A DNA stretch of 64,000 nucleotides. It comes from Leptodontidium sp. MPI-SDFR-AT-0119 (taxonomy: Eukaryota > Ascomycota > Leotiomycetes > Helotiales > Leptodontidiaceae). Position 1 is the stretch's first letter; each line of letters opens with the position of its first letter. Positions 47,135 through 58,630 of this stretch are shown here, in pieces. Under the pieces are notes generated by a model, which saw only the letters and a program-made list of their open reading frames with translations, was not told where the DNA came from and ran no database searches. The position numbers and the translations under genes are program-made. The stretch covers positions 1,612,001-1,676,000 of the forward strand of contig JAHLEZ010000001.1 of NCBI GenBank assembly GCA_020726505.1. Direction: 5' to 3'.

Positions 47135-47665
47135 CTAAGAAGAGAACGTCGCGATCCCACTATCTAGCGCATCATCAATAACTTCAACCGCAACCTTCGC
47201 CTGCGGCAACACAGCCGGGTCAACCTTCTCCACCAACGCCGCACTCAACGTATCGTGATCATACTTCAACAACTTCAAACTCCCCACAACCGTCCCCTCA
47301 AGCTGATCCTTCTCAAAAAGCTCCTTCTTACTCTCCAGGATATCCACCGATTGCGGGATATGCTTGGCAAGTGTATCACTCACGAAATCGACAATGATTT
47401 TCGAGTCTGAGAGCGTGGCTTTATGGATGATGAGTGCGTCGGTGTAGGCTTTGCGGTTGGCGAGGTGGACGGCCGTTATGCCTCCTAAGATGGGTGTTGC
47501 GGTTAGGAGCCCGCCCGTGTAGTTCTCGATGGAGGATTTGAGGGAGAGGACGCTGTTGTCGAGGGCGACAAGGTCACTGTAGATGAGTTTTGCGGAGGGG
47601 GAGGAGGGGATGGCTGCTGCGAGAGTGGTAGTCGCGAAGAGGAAGAAGGTTTTGACGGAGACCAT
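47135..47665 (-). CDS. HsbA-like secreted cell-wall/surface-binding protein
   Basis: A single exon of 176 aa. It starts with a signal peptide (MVSVKTFFLFATTTLAAA) and continues as an all-helical protein of the hydrophobic surface-binding protein A family. Landmarks are the early conserved segment LIYSDLVALDNSVLSLKSSI with the following Gly-rich NYTGG, the core LANRKAYTDALIIHKATL, and the C-terminal helix VLPQAKVAVEVIDDALDSGI. HsbA-like proteins and MP1-type galactomannoproteins are secreted by moulds and associate with hydrophobic surfaces, lipids or the wall. There is no GPI signal at the C-terminus (it ends GIATFSS), so it is probably released. NYT is the only obvious N-glycosylation sequon. 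Confidence 0.88.
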   Translation of the reverse strand: MVSVKTFFLFATTTLAAAIPSSPSAKLIYSDLVALDNSVLSLKSSIENYTGGLLTATPILGGITAVHLANRKAYTDALIIHKATLSDSKIIVDFVSDTLAKHIPQSVDILESKKELFEKDQLEGTVVGSLKLLKYDHDTLSAALVEKVDPAVLPQAKVAVEVIDDALDSGIATFSS

Positions 47666-48207
47666 AATTGCGGTTGGTTAGAGGAGAGAATTAAACGTTT
47701 CTCTGAGGTGTGGGAATGGGGTTTCTTGCTGTTCGCAAAAGAAGAAGAAACGAATGGGAAAATAGTTTACTTAACTTACATTTTTAGAGCTCGTCAAGTA
47801 TTTCAAGTTCACATGGGATGTGGTGAGGCTCTCAATTGAATGAGGACGATCTGCCTCGGTAGATGTGCAATTAGGAGGAGATTTAGCGAGTCGTCATGCT
47901 AGTGTTAGCCTGGTACTTACCCCAGAGCCGAATCTGTGAAGGCTTGGACGGTTCATTAGACTTCATTAAATCTTAGCTTTCGATCGACTTTCTAGTTCCC
48001 CATGACATCGTTCGAAAGAGGGAAAAATCCGCGTTCCTGCTTCCGAGAATGTGGAGAAGCCCCAGGGACTTATCAAGAATAGCCTTTTTTTTGGATACAT
48101 GTGGTTATTCGAGGCCTTGAAATTGAGCTTTTGGCATTCGAATAATGCATCACGTTTCGAAGTGAGCGGCAATCCTCCTAGTCTACCTCTGGGCACCACC
48201 CACCGCT
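47666..48207. other. Intergenic region
   Basis: This stretch contains the HsbA-like gene promoter and the 3' flank of the pepsin-like gene. No gene seen. Confidence 0.5.
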
Positions 48208-49752
48208 TTACGCCCTCTGCATACCAACTTTCTTCTCTTTCCACTGCCAAGTCTTGTCAGGAACATACTCGAGGGTAAAAATTTGTAGACTTACGTTGAA
48301 AGCAACTTGCACATCTCGAAAAAACGGTTCTCCGACTATCCAGACATCCGCGAGTCCGTTGCCTCCGTCTATGCTTACACTCGATCCCGTTTCTCCTCCA
48401 TTGAGAGCTGTACCAACGCCCATCCTTGACTCCACTACAATGCCGATGCAATATCCGCTTCCTGTCGCCATTCTTCCTAGAGAGAACCTCCCTCCAGGGG
48501 AGAATGTACCCTTGTCTCTGTTACCTTTCAGAACTTGAACATTCCACTGCTCGAACTCGAAGTGTATCTTTGGCGGGTTGAAACATGGGTATGCGTGAAA
48601 TTGGTCGTATGGAGGAGGGAGTTGCCTGCTACCGGATATTGACGAGTAGAACGATCTGGCTGCTAGAGGTGGAGCGACAACGAATGGCGTGTTGACCTGC
48701 TGTATGTGAGAACGGACTTATAACGATCTTAAAGTGCACACTGACATCAAGAACGATGGGCTGGTTGTCTAACACTTTGATTCCGTCAACCCAGATTCCC
48801 CTCATAAGTATCTGCCACCACCCCTCTGCTCCATGTACCTTGATCCATTTCCAATCCTTCAAGTCACCCTTTGCCTTTGCTTCTGCTGTCTCCCTTTTCG
48901 TCTCGGCATGTTCTTCTGGGTTCAACATTTCGTCCGTCTCTTTCTCGGCTTGTCGCACTGAAGCTGCAGAAGTCCCCCCAATGCTGAATAGCCCTTCTTT
49001 TCCATTGATCAACAGCAATGACCACACCGGTATACCGATTGCTTTCTTCTCCATCAGCTGCTGCAACAGACCAACAGTCTTAGTCTGGCTCAACGAAGGC
49101 GATGGAGCAAGACCGAGATATGCTCCAGAAGGTAGCAGAGCACGAAGCCACTGTTTGGCAGGTCTGCAATGCGCGAAGGAAATAGGAATTGGTCTCTGAA
49201 TAGTGGGTAAGTGCACGACATCGGTTGGTCCTCGACATGTTGGAAAAGAAAGAGGTGCTTCTGAATCAACTTGTTCTCATTAGCCATGTCCGCAGTGCAA
49301 TATAGAAGAGTAAACAAACCATAGGTCTTGCTATTGAAATCCAAGAACCAACTCCCTTTCGAACTACTCGTGCTTAACACCCACCAATCTGCCGTTAACA
49401 TGTCGAGATCCATATCAACTGTCTGTGCCGGCTCTCCCATCTTCAGATCCGCAAACCAGTTGCCTTCCCTTCCCACTTCTCCAAGCAGGATTGTGTTCCC
49501 CTGGGTCCCCCGGATGCGCTTTGGCTTTCGCACCACCATGTTGCCATTGAAATCGCGTGTCGTAGCATTGAAACGAGTCTCCACCACCTTGAGCTCCTCA
49601 AGAAGGTACGTGAGATTAGCGGTATCCGGCGCAGGAAAGCTGCCGGATCTCCTCGAGATGGTGTAATGGATTGGAGGAAGCACAGAGGGTATCGCTGCCA
49701 TCGTTGATGCAGCCCTCATCAGAGCTAAGCCGAACGTAAAATAAGAGATCAT
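48208..49752 (-). CDS. Pepsin-like (A1-type) secreted protein with altered active-site motifs
   Basis: Four exons, complement(48208-48252, 48295-48696, 48746-49260, 49320-49752), give 464 aa. All introns are GT-AG (42, 49 and 59 nt) and phase-consistent. The N-terminus is hydrophobic (MISYFTFGLALMRAAS), likely a signal or anchor. The first-lobe active-site strand reads LDMLTADWWV, aligned with the usual FDTGSSDLWV: the Asp (117) is kept but Thr-Gly become Met-Leu. The second lobe reads VLDVNTPFVVAPP, aligned with DTGT: Asp316 is kept but Thr-Gly become Val-Asn. Other pepsin landmarks remain: ADLKMGEPAQTV, LPSGAYLGLAPS, and the late VWIVGEPFFRDVQVAFN for the usual LGDxFLRxxYxVFD. It is probably secreted; catalysis is doubtful because both DTG loops are changed. 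Confidence 0.82.
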
Positions 49753-50772
49753 AGTTCTGCCTCTTCCGCTCTCAGATATGTCACAGCGTGAATTGAGACA
49801 AAAGTGAAGTCGAGGAACGAAGAGGCACATCTTCGGTAGAACCAAATTTGGCAGGTTCATAAACCAAATAAGCGATTCTGGTCTCGCCGAAAGGCAAGAG
49901 CACCCGCTCAAGGACCGACAGTCATGGAGTTAACGCACCACAAGATTAACAGTCTATAGGCACTTGTTGGATGGTGACCCATACATTCCTAGGACTCCCA
50001 GGATACCAGGACCAAGACCTTCAGGACTTCCGACACAAAAAGCAAAATCCATCTCAGAGGGATTGTTCTCCACCATCCGGTGGAGTTTGTTTTGCCATTT
50101 TATTCCTTGGATCTTTTTTTGTTGCTGGTGGTTTGTACGAAGTAATGTTTTTGGTCCCATTGGGTATTCCTTGCTTCAATTTTGCTTCAAAATAGCGATG
50201 CTGGGTAATGTAAATATTGATATCGGCAACTTAAAATTGCTCTCAAAACATGTAAGCGAGACATGATTTCTCGGGATCTCCAAACTTCAAATCCGGAGGT
50301 CTCTAGCTAATTAGGGAAGCCCTTGGAAAAACCAAGATTTCGCTATCCGGGGGTCTTGTTTTGTTGGTCTTCATGAGCTGCTCACTAATTAAGATGTCAC
50401 CAAAGCTTACACAATCCTTCCATTTCACACGCAAAGGCCTGGAGCTGTTCCTTTCGATGCTTTTAATTGCCATTAGGTATTGCTAGAAAACCCGTCAACA
50501 TCAATGGAAAATTCCCCATCCCAACCCAGCCCATCCCACCCCCTACTGCATGCTCGCTCGCTCCTTGGAATGCTAGAAGCCAAAGTGCCCCCACCCCGGG
50601 ACCACGAAAGTGGAACTGCAGAAACCCCAAATTCCCATTCACCTAGTTTCGAATAAACAAAGAAGAAGGACCCAAACAATTATAGGCATGTGTAGAGTAG
50701 AAGGGTATTATACATGAAACCCAATCAAATGCATGTTGGAAAACTCATCATTCGTAATGCTAGAACTTTTGA
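49753..50772. other. Intergenic region
   Basis: This is the promoter side of the pepsin-like gene and the 3' flank of the CDP-diacylglycerol synthase. Frames at 49954-50266 on both strands lack motifs. No gene. Confidence 0.5.
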
Positions 50773-52331
50773 TCATCTCCTCCGAACGGCGAGATTCATA
50801 CAATCCAACACCTGAGTTTTGTCAGTTTTAATCAAGCGGATATACTGGGAGGACAACTTACCCCTTCAGGAATGACACCTTGGTTGTAGAGGTGCTTGCT
50901 GATACCCTTTACCAGCTCCATCTGCTCCTCAGGTGTCAAACCGTTGATCGCGCTCTCAATAACACCCCCAAGAGACACCTTGTAGATCGCAATAAAGCTG
51001 TGATAGTACATGTAGGCGAAGAAACCCATGATGAATTGGCAATCCATACGGTCGGTAATGCCACCGTGGCCCGGAATTGAGTCGCCGAAATCTTTGATCT
51101 TGAATGTTCTCTTGAGGCCAGATGCAAAGAAACCACCGAATGGAGCAATAAGAGACGCAAAAGTACCAAAGACCAAGATATGGACTTGCATGGGTGCCAT
51201 GTAGAAAGACTGGACAAAAGGAAACCAGATTGGGAGGTGGTAGAGGCGTGGCAGGAAGACAGGGTTTGGTGTGCATTGAAGTCCAGTCCAGATGTTTGCT
51301 CCAAGGTCCTGTAACAGATTAGTATATGCTTCCGAATTTTCCGTTCAGGATACTTACATTGACCGGGCAAATGAAGTATTTGTAGCGCATAAGGACATTG
51401 GTCATACCAACTCCAAATATGATTGTGAGAATCCAGGCACCAACGAATCCTTCAACTGTCTTCTTGGGTGACAATTTGATGAGTTGCGTTCGGCCAAAAG
51501 TGATACCACAGATGTAGGCAAAGATGTCGTTGCAGATAACCAATGAAACGGGCAGGAAGAACCAGATCATTCCCTCGAAGACATTATTCATGATGAAATG
51601 AGCTTGCACCACGATGAGATACAATGCCATATGGGTCCATGCAAATTGTGTAAATTGGAATCGGTAATGTCCGGCTTGTAGGGATGCCACGAAGAACACG
51701 AAGCCTGGAATATGTTAGCTCTCGCCTCGTGGACCGTGTTCCGGGTGTTCCACCCACCTATAACATAGAGCATGAAGCTTATGAATCGATGATGGGTTGC
51801 AAATGGCAAAAGCACCTTATCAACCAACACAATATGCTTGAAGTAGTAAATCACACTCTCCCCGTACAGGAAGTACATTGTGGTGGCCAACCAATACCAG
51901 TTCAACGCTTTTGTGAATTTCAGTCGTCGAGCCCGGCTGGGAACATTTGCAATTGCAATGACCTCTTTGAACGAGATGATTTGAACTGCGGTCACAATAG
52001 CAATGATGTAGATGTGGCCCATGAACATAGCATCAAAGAACGCGCCGATCATAACGAATGTCCATATTGATCGGGTAATGAAGGTTGCCTTTTTCTTCTC
52101 ATATTCGGATACCGGAGGCTCCTGCAAGTCGCATACATTAGCACATGTCTCCAGCTCCTTGCTTCGAATCCTTACATCTAATGCGCCATCAACGCCGGTC
52201 TTGCCCATAGTTGGAGAACCTGGCTCTGATGCAGCTTCACTGATGTCCGAGAAGCTGCTCCTTCGCCCATCTGCGCCAGAACTGTGTCCATTACGGTGGT
52301 TGAATTTGATTCCACGACGTGGTTTAGCCAT
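50773..52331 (-). CDS. CDS1: CDP-diacylglycerol synthase (phosphatidate cytidylyltransferase)
   Basis: Five exons, complement(50773-50811, 50862-51308, 51358-51704, 51758-52121, 52176-52331), give 450 aa. All introns are short GT-AG with matching phases; the first is 54 nt and stop-free, so it could be misread as coding. The hydrophilic N-terminus is Ser/Arg-rich. About eight hydrophobic segments follow, for example FVMIGAFFDAMFMGHIYIIA and GMIWFFLPVSLVICNDIFAY. The family signature lies near residues 355-382: SGLKRTFKIKDFG, then IPGHGGITDRMDC, containing the metal and substrate-binding Lys, Asp and His-Gly-Gly residues. The enzyme makes CDP-diacylglycerol from phosphatidate and CTP in the ER, upstream of phosphatidylinositol, phosphatidylserine and cardiolipin. 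The last exon encodes only 12 residues. Confidence 0.95.
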
Positions 52332-52987
52332 GATGCGTGGTCTTTGTTTGTTGCTTGAGCTCGAGGATTCCTTCTCTTCCGCCGAGTTGATCGTGATGCC
52401 AGACCTGGAATGCCAAGGAAGATGTTATGCGCCGCGTGCAAGCATGAAGTTGATACAACGTATAGAGTATCGTGAAGAGATCGTAGTCAGACTGATCTCG
52501 AGATATCAGAGTTGGCAGAGATGTCAGTCTGTGGCTGTGGCTGAGATGTGGTGTCTGAAGTTGGCGACAGGAGTTGGTCTTTGGAGTGAAAGGTTAGCTC
52601 CAGCTGGGCCGCTGACGTATCCGAGCCGGCCTGTTTAGGGGTTCCAAGTTGCTTGTGAAAGCTCAAGTTGCAGAGTCGCGTCGATTTGATTCACAAAAAT
52701 TCATGCGTTTGGACACAGAAAAGTATATGACTTTACGTGGTTTTTAATTATAAAGAGTATAGATTTTGTTAAACGACCGGAAACCATTCAAGGTATATAC
52801 TTGGAAAAGGGCTTTGGATCGGGCAAAATTAAATTGAAATCAGCAAGAGACGGATATACTAATATTCCGAAGCCGAAGGCGCGGTACCAGAATTCGCGCT
52901 CAGCGCACCGCGTTCCCTTGTTTGGACATCCAGACGAAGCGGGCTCAGTACCAAAATACCAATGCTACTCGATGAAGATTCTCTGGA
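52332..52987. promoter_or_regulatory. Intergenic region between CDS1 and the Rad26-type gene
   Basis: A divergent interval of about 650 bp. It carries both promoters and leaders; the right half is A/T-rich with a TTTTTAATTATAAAGAG stretch near 52741. No gene seen. Confidence 0.45.
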
Positions 52988-55425
52988 ATGGCTGGGCTCG
53001 ACGACGGAGACAGTTTCTTTGGGGACGATGACCTTGATACCTTACCGGCAGATGCTCTCGAAGAGTTAGAGAACAATGCTATCCAATTTACCCAAGCTCA
53101 GACCCAAGCCGCTCGACTGCAGCCCCCTCCATCCTCAGACTATGGTGAGGACTTCGACGACGAAGACCTGGATGATGCCGTGGTAATTGATCAGTCACGA
53201 ACTGTGCCTTCGGCACCATCATATTCCAATCGAAATGTCTTTGGACAACCACCACAGCGAGAACAATTCCGCCCTCAGCAGCATCCTAATCCAAGTCCAA
53301 TCCTACCAAATCGACAATGCCCAAATCATCCCCCTAAATACAACCAGCCAAATCGACACCATCCGCGACCTGCCACCCCTCAGAATGATTCTATGCATGT
53401 TGAGCAAGGTAGCGCTCCTTCAACACAAACTAACTCAGAGGTGGAGCGATTGCAAAGTATAATTCAAGAGGTATTGAATCTTTACCGCTCATATGGGGTT
53501 ATGCTAAACATGCTAGTTAACCAAAGAACGCAACGCTTTAAAGGTCGACGTCAGTTCCAAGGCTGGAGAGATATCGATTGTACGAAGCAAACATGAGATG
53601 GTCATTAGGGAATATGAACGGGAGATTGCTGCTCAGCGAAAGCTCACCGAGGATAAGATAGCGAAGCAACAGAAAGCTTTGGAGGCTGCACGTATTGCCG
53701 AGAAAAATGCTGCAACGGAGAGGGATTTCATCAAGCGGGATCTGGCTGAGGAATTAGAGCGGGTTCGTAAGCTGAATAAGGCCAGGGAAGCGGAAAAGAA
53801 GGGACTTGACTTGGTTACGACCCCCAAAAAGAAGAAGGCTCTCCCACATCGTGATGGATTCGACGATGATGAGATTGAGGTTTTATCGCCTTCTAGGATC
53901 TCTCCATCAAAATTTCAAAAACGCAATGCAGGGTCCCCATCTAAACCAGGAAAGCGGAAACGGAAGGCTACCGAGAGCCCAGCGAGCGCTTTACAGGTCA
54001 TACACAGCGAAGAATCTACAGAATCCGTTCAGCAGGCCCCCGTACTTGACGAGGCTCTCATAGCGAAATTGGGGATTCAAGATGACCGTTTTGACGTAAG
54101 TTGACAACATCACACTTTCATTCGATTTTGCACTAACTGAAATATGAAGTTTCTTGGGATGATGCTGGACCACCGTGTTGACGGCAATGGTCTCCGGACG
54201 TTTGAGGAGTTAGGAAAGCATGCCTATCCATCCGCTCCCAACGAGTCATTTCAAGCCATCATATTGGGAAAGATTCCATCCCTTGGATTCAAGAAATCTT
54301 CCAAAGATCTTGAAGTGGACTTCTGCGAGCTTCTTATTACTATATGGGCGAACTGTGCAAAAGAGGACCATGTTTGTCATTCTACCAATTAATTTGCCAA
54401 TTGCTAACAAGTTCGCAGTATGCACCTGTATATCTATTCATTGATATGCTGACATTTGCGTTGGAACTCAATACCTCCTCAATTGCCCCACATATTATCG
54501 ACTCCTTGCTACCTGTGGCTCAACTAACTGCCGACCGGGTTGCCATCAAACGTTTCCAAAAATGTCGTGGGCCTCTCGAGAAATATATCGATGTTACTGC
54601 ATGCATGTCGCTCCTGTATCTTGCAGCTCAAGGTTGCCTTTCTGACCAAGAATATATCACGCGGTTCTGGAAGCAGATGCGCTGGGATCTGGTTCTCTTC
54701 ATGCTCAGCACAAATCAAGGTCTTACAGATATGTGTCTCATGATTGACCTCTTGTCGACGAGCATCGCCCCCGAAACCTTCGGCGCTTTGCCTACGGAGA
54801 TGACTTATTTCGAGCAAACAAACCACACCCTAGACAAGATTTCTTTCTACCTCATCGAAACCCCAGCCACATTACTGCTAACTGATGATGGAGAACCTGC
54901 AAGTCAGGTAACGGTTAGTGAGAACTGGCCGGAAAGTGACGTATTTCAGCTCAGGATACGGTTGCTCCAACTCCTAGTCGCGATGTTGCGATCCCCCTTT
55001 TCCTGTGGGATCTTGGAGGTGAACCACCTCTTTATTGGAAGACTTGTCTCTCTCCTGAGTGATGAGCTGGACAAATTGTATGATTTCAAGCCTGGAAGGC
55101 ATGATAGGTGAGTAATAACGGGTTTGCAATTGATGCACATCGCTGACTTGGCTTCAGTGCACGGATAATAACACTGGGATTTCGACTGCTCTACTACCTC
55201 ATAACCAAATTTGAGAACATCGACATGCAGAAGAAGCTATCTGTCATACCAGGCGGTACACAAAAATACATCCTATGTTTGTCCCGGCTTCACTTCTCCG
55301 AGGATGACCTGGTTCTGGAATCAGGAATCGAGCCAGATATTGCAGGTCTTGCCTTTGAGCTGCTCGGTCTGCTCGTCACGCCTGAAGAAGGCGATGCCAT
55401 CCACGACGCATTCTCAAGCGGGTGA
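52988..55425 (+). CDS. ATRIP/Rad26-type DNA damage checkpoint protein
   Basis: Five exons, 52988-53470, 53517-54095, 54150-54371, 54419-55107 and 55158-55425, give 746 aa with exact phase agreement. The acidic N-terminus (GDSFFGDDDLDTLPADALEE) resembles the RPA-recruiting acidic region of ATRIP proteins. Residues of about 150-250 form a coiled coil (EYEREIAAQRKLTEDKIAKQ, ERDFIKRDLAEELERVRKLN). A basic linker with KPGKRKRKATES could be a nuclear signal. The C-terminal 400 residues are helical repeats (LLITIWANCAKEDHYAPVYL, LRIRLLQLLVAMLRS). This layout fits the Rad26/UvsD/ATRIP family, the partner of the ATR kinase that brings it to RPA-coated DNA. The assignment rests on architecture and general resemblance to filamentous-fungal Rad26 homologues rather than a short signature. 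Confidence 0.82.
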
Positions 55426-56509
55426 AGTCTTCTTTGTACTTTGAATGTACATAACGTATAGATACTGGGGCTCCGCGGGGGCAATAGGCGTTCGGGATAC
55501 CACATGTTGGCGTTATCGGGCATTTGAGTGGGGGAACATAGTATTAGATGAAGACGAAATACGCATTTCCTTCCTCCTACCTAGTACCCAGATCTCCTTT
55601 CACAAGCATTTTCCACGAACAAGAAGAATTTCCCGACGTCAACAGAGTGTCGTCAAAATTTTTGCTGATAAACTTGGCGAGCGTCATGGAATTAGAGAGT
55701 GACTCCACTGGTCGGAGATTCGATACCTGGTTTTGCTCTCGAAATCCGATTCTCTGTCATGGATCCACTTTTTGGGCTGTTTGCATATTAGCACACACGA
55801 CAGCCGCGCTTGGCGAGTTTTCGCGTTCGAACTGTAAACAAAAATCCCAACACCAGCATCAGTATCGTATCTTCAAGTGAAGCAATGTTGAAGTCGGGAC
55901 GACAGAGCAGCGAAAAACAACCTCACCGCTATTGTGTTGTGTTGTGTTGCTTCTCTTTCCCAGTCCAGTCGAGAGTCAGGACTTGCAGTAATCGAGACCG
56001 AGATCGAGTAAGTGAGGAGGTATTCCGTCCCCTATTCCATTTCGGCGAAAGCAAAACTCCACATGGTTCTCCACTCCCCATTTCTCCACACACATGTCAC
56101 GTCGTCGGACGCCTCAAATAAAACTCCAGCAATTTTTTTCTTCTTCTTGGAAAAAGCTTCCCTTTTCACGTTTCACCGAGTGCACGCCGAGCACGTCCAC
56201 TTTTCTCTGTGCGATCTCGGCTTCATTTTCTTATTTTGGGTGCAGATGTTGTAAATGAACGAGATACGCGTTTGACTCGAGCGGTGGCCGTTTTAGGTAC
56301 AGGTTCGGTACGGTACTTTTTCGGATCTGTGAGAAAGAGGCGTTGGGAGGTGGGTAGGTAGGTTTTATGAGAAAGCCGCCAGAAGTGCCGAGTTGAAATC
56401 TCTAGACAAGATAACATCATGACTTTGAGGTCATCTCGGTGTATTGGGTTTTCGTTTTTCGTTTTGTGGCTTTTTATCTTCCCATGTTCGTCGCCTGTGT
56501 CGAGTAGTG

Positions 56510-56526
56510 GTGTGTGTGTGTGTGTG
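56510..56526. repeat. GT dinucleotide tract
   Basis: About eight uninterrupted GT units in intergenic DNA. Confidence 0.85.
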
Positions 56527-58084
56527 ATGGCGTGTTTTTCCAAATAATACCACGAGATACCCTTGTTGTTGCTAACTGCTCGCTCGGAAGCGTACCGGTG
56601 TTATTATTTGAGTTGAGGATGGAGGAGTAAAGTAAGCCAGTCGCATGAAGCTGCCAAGATTGGTGTTAGTAACAGTTAGTGTTTGCTCTGGAATTTCTAG
56701 TTGGTTAACCTTTTTGGTGGTTGGTGTTGACTCGCTCTCGGTAGACTTCCGTATTTTTCATTTAATTTATTGATTGGCCGGATTTGATTTGATTCGAGTT
56801 GGTAATAACTAGCAATTTTCTTGCTTGCAGGACGGCCAGTCCGTCAGACGACTGTCCAATACGATACGATACCAGTACGGGTACGGAGTAATTACTGCAG
56901 GGGGACGTCGAACAGGGATCGGTGTGGCACCGAAACAGATCATGGAGAGGTCGGAGACCCCACAACATTTCAGCCAAGAAGCCGTGAACTGCAGGTCATG
57001 GTGGTGCCAGCCTCCCGCTCAGCCACTTACCGCACCACCTCGAGCTTGAAAGGCTTGCCTTTACTCAATCTCAACCTCAAGCAAACACCACCTAATAGAG
57101 AGTCCTCTGGATCGTCAGCTCAACACTTCCTCAGGAGTCGGGACTGGCCACATGGTCCACATTTAATTAGTTAGCCGAGAACAATACTGTACTGTAGTAA
57201 AATACTTGCACTACATCCATGTCCGCACCCTCAAAAACTCCTGACTCCTGCAAGTGCACCTGAGTCCTGACTCTGAGTCCTCAAGCAAGCCTACTCTACT
57301 ACTGCACTAGCGCTTCTCGGCGCAACTGGTGCATCTCTTTCGGACCGACCAGATGGTAGCGATGCTAGGCCATACTCTACTAGGAACTAAAGCCTGGCTG
57401 GTCCGGTCTGGGCATCGCTGCTAAATACGATTAGGTGCAGATGCAGATTCCGAGCACATCCAGATTTCCAGCGCCATACTGCACGGAGTTTAAGGCCAAC
57501 ACAGTGAACACACTGGACACACCCTATCACCACCCCAACACTGACCCCATCACGCCCATCACGCCCATCAAGCCCCCCAAACGGCCACAGCCATGTGCTC
57601 GTACAGGGCCAGCCGCTGGGTACTCGGACACATCTCGGTCGCGCGATACCCTGTCAGCACTTTCTGGCCCATCACGACCACCTGGACGTCCACTTACAGC
57701 CGCCGACACGCCCCTAGGTGACCACAGGTCCAATGAGCACTGGCGAAGCAATGCCAGCACGCCCCTCGCCTCGTCTCCACACACGGCCTTAACGCGGCTC
57801 CTTAGCAGAGGGAAAGATGAAGGGGAAGTGGAAGCGTCAAGTGTTGTTGGGCTGGGCTAGATGTTGAAAATTGGAAAATGGGGTGAGGAGGTGAGGAGGC
57901 ATGGGGATCGGGGAAGGGGGGAAGGGGGGAGGGAGGAGGCGAGGGGAAACGAAAGAAATAAACAAGCGAGCATGGGAATCTGGAGCTTGCTTTGCTCTAC
58001 AGTACTGTGCGATGATCTCTGTAAGTTGCTCGGTGTGCATTGCATTTTCGATCCTGCCCTGTACTCAAGACATCTGCTCTTCAC

Positions 58085-58100
58085 GAACGAACGAACGAAC
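58085..58100. repeat. GAAC tetranucleotide, 4 copies
   Basis: Four perfect GAAC units in the upstream region of the hexose transporter. Confidence 0.85.
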
Positions 58101-58281
58101 CACCAACCTAGCCTTGCCCCTACTCTGTGGTACAAGTCCAGGGGGGAACCAAACATAAGCTCGCTTGGTTTCCCTATGCAATTATCCGGCGCTATTTACC
58201 CTCCTAACCTCCTACCATGCTGCAGCCGCAAACTGCTAACCAGGCTTGGCATGCACAATTTGCATCCCTGCGTGTCACGTC

Positions 58282-58333
58282 CTCCAGATCCCCGCGTCCC
58301 CATGTCCTCGACCGGGGCGAGATGCGTCTGGAG
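58282..58333. promoter_or_regulatory. Cluster of four CreA-type (SYGGRG) sites
   Basis: Within 52 bp there are CTCCAG (58282-58287) and CCCCGC (58290-58295), each matching the reverse consensus CYCCRS. CCGGGG (58312-58317) and CTGGAG (58328-58333) match the forward consensus SYGGRG. The cluster lies 298-349 bp upstream of the transporter ATG. CreA/Cre1 binds such sites, in pairs or clusters, to repress genes when glucose is high. Occupancy is inferred, not shown. Confidence 0.5.
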
Positions 58334-58630
58334 GTGGTGTTATTGGCTGATAGCTCGGGTCCGTTGCTGATTTTCTTCCTGGTGACATGCGGATAGACCT
58401 CGGCCAGTCTTGTCCTACGTTCTTCTCGACCGACCCAGGAACTTTGTTGACGGGTGTACGGTGCCGGGCGCGATCGTCTGTTGTTTTCTTTAAATACGGC
58501 CCTTTCCTCTCCTCCTGTGCTTGCCTTTGTGTCCATTCCAAGCCATCCTTCGACCATCGATCACTTACCGGATCTACTATCCCCCTCAACTCTCCAGCAA
58601 TCGAGTGTCTGTGGACAAACATCTCTCACA

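Larger units (their letters stand above)
55426..58630. other. 3.2-kb intergenic region upstream of the hexose transporter
   Basis: No gene supported; several 70-170-codon frames on both strands overlap and have no motifs. It contains a (GT)8 tract near 56510-56526, (GAAC)4 at 58085-58100, a CATCACGCC tandem near 57548, and a cluster of CreA-type sites at 58282-58333. The transporter leader probably begins in the last 200 bases. Confidence 0.5.

Noticed and set aside
57435..57860. 141-codon Pro/Thr/Arg-rich plus frame upstream of the hexose transporter
   Set aside because: The opposite strand is also open for 85 codons, composition follows CA/CC-rich DNA, and no motif or conserved start is visible.
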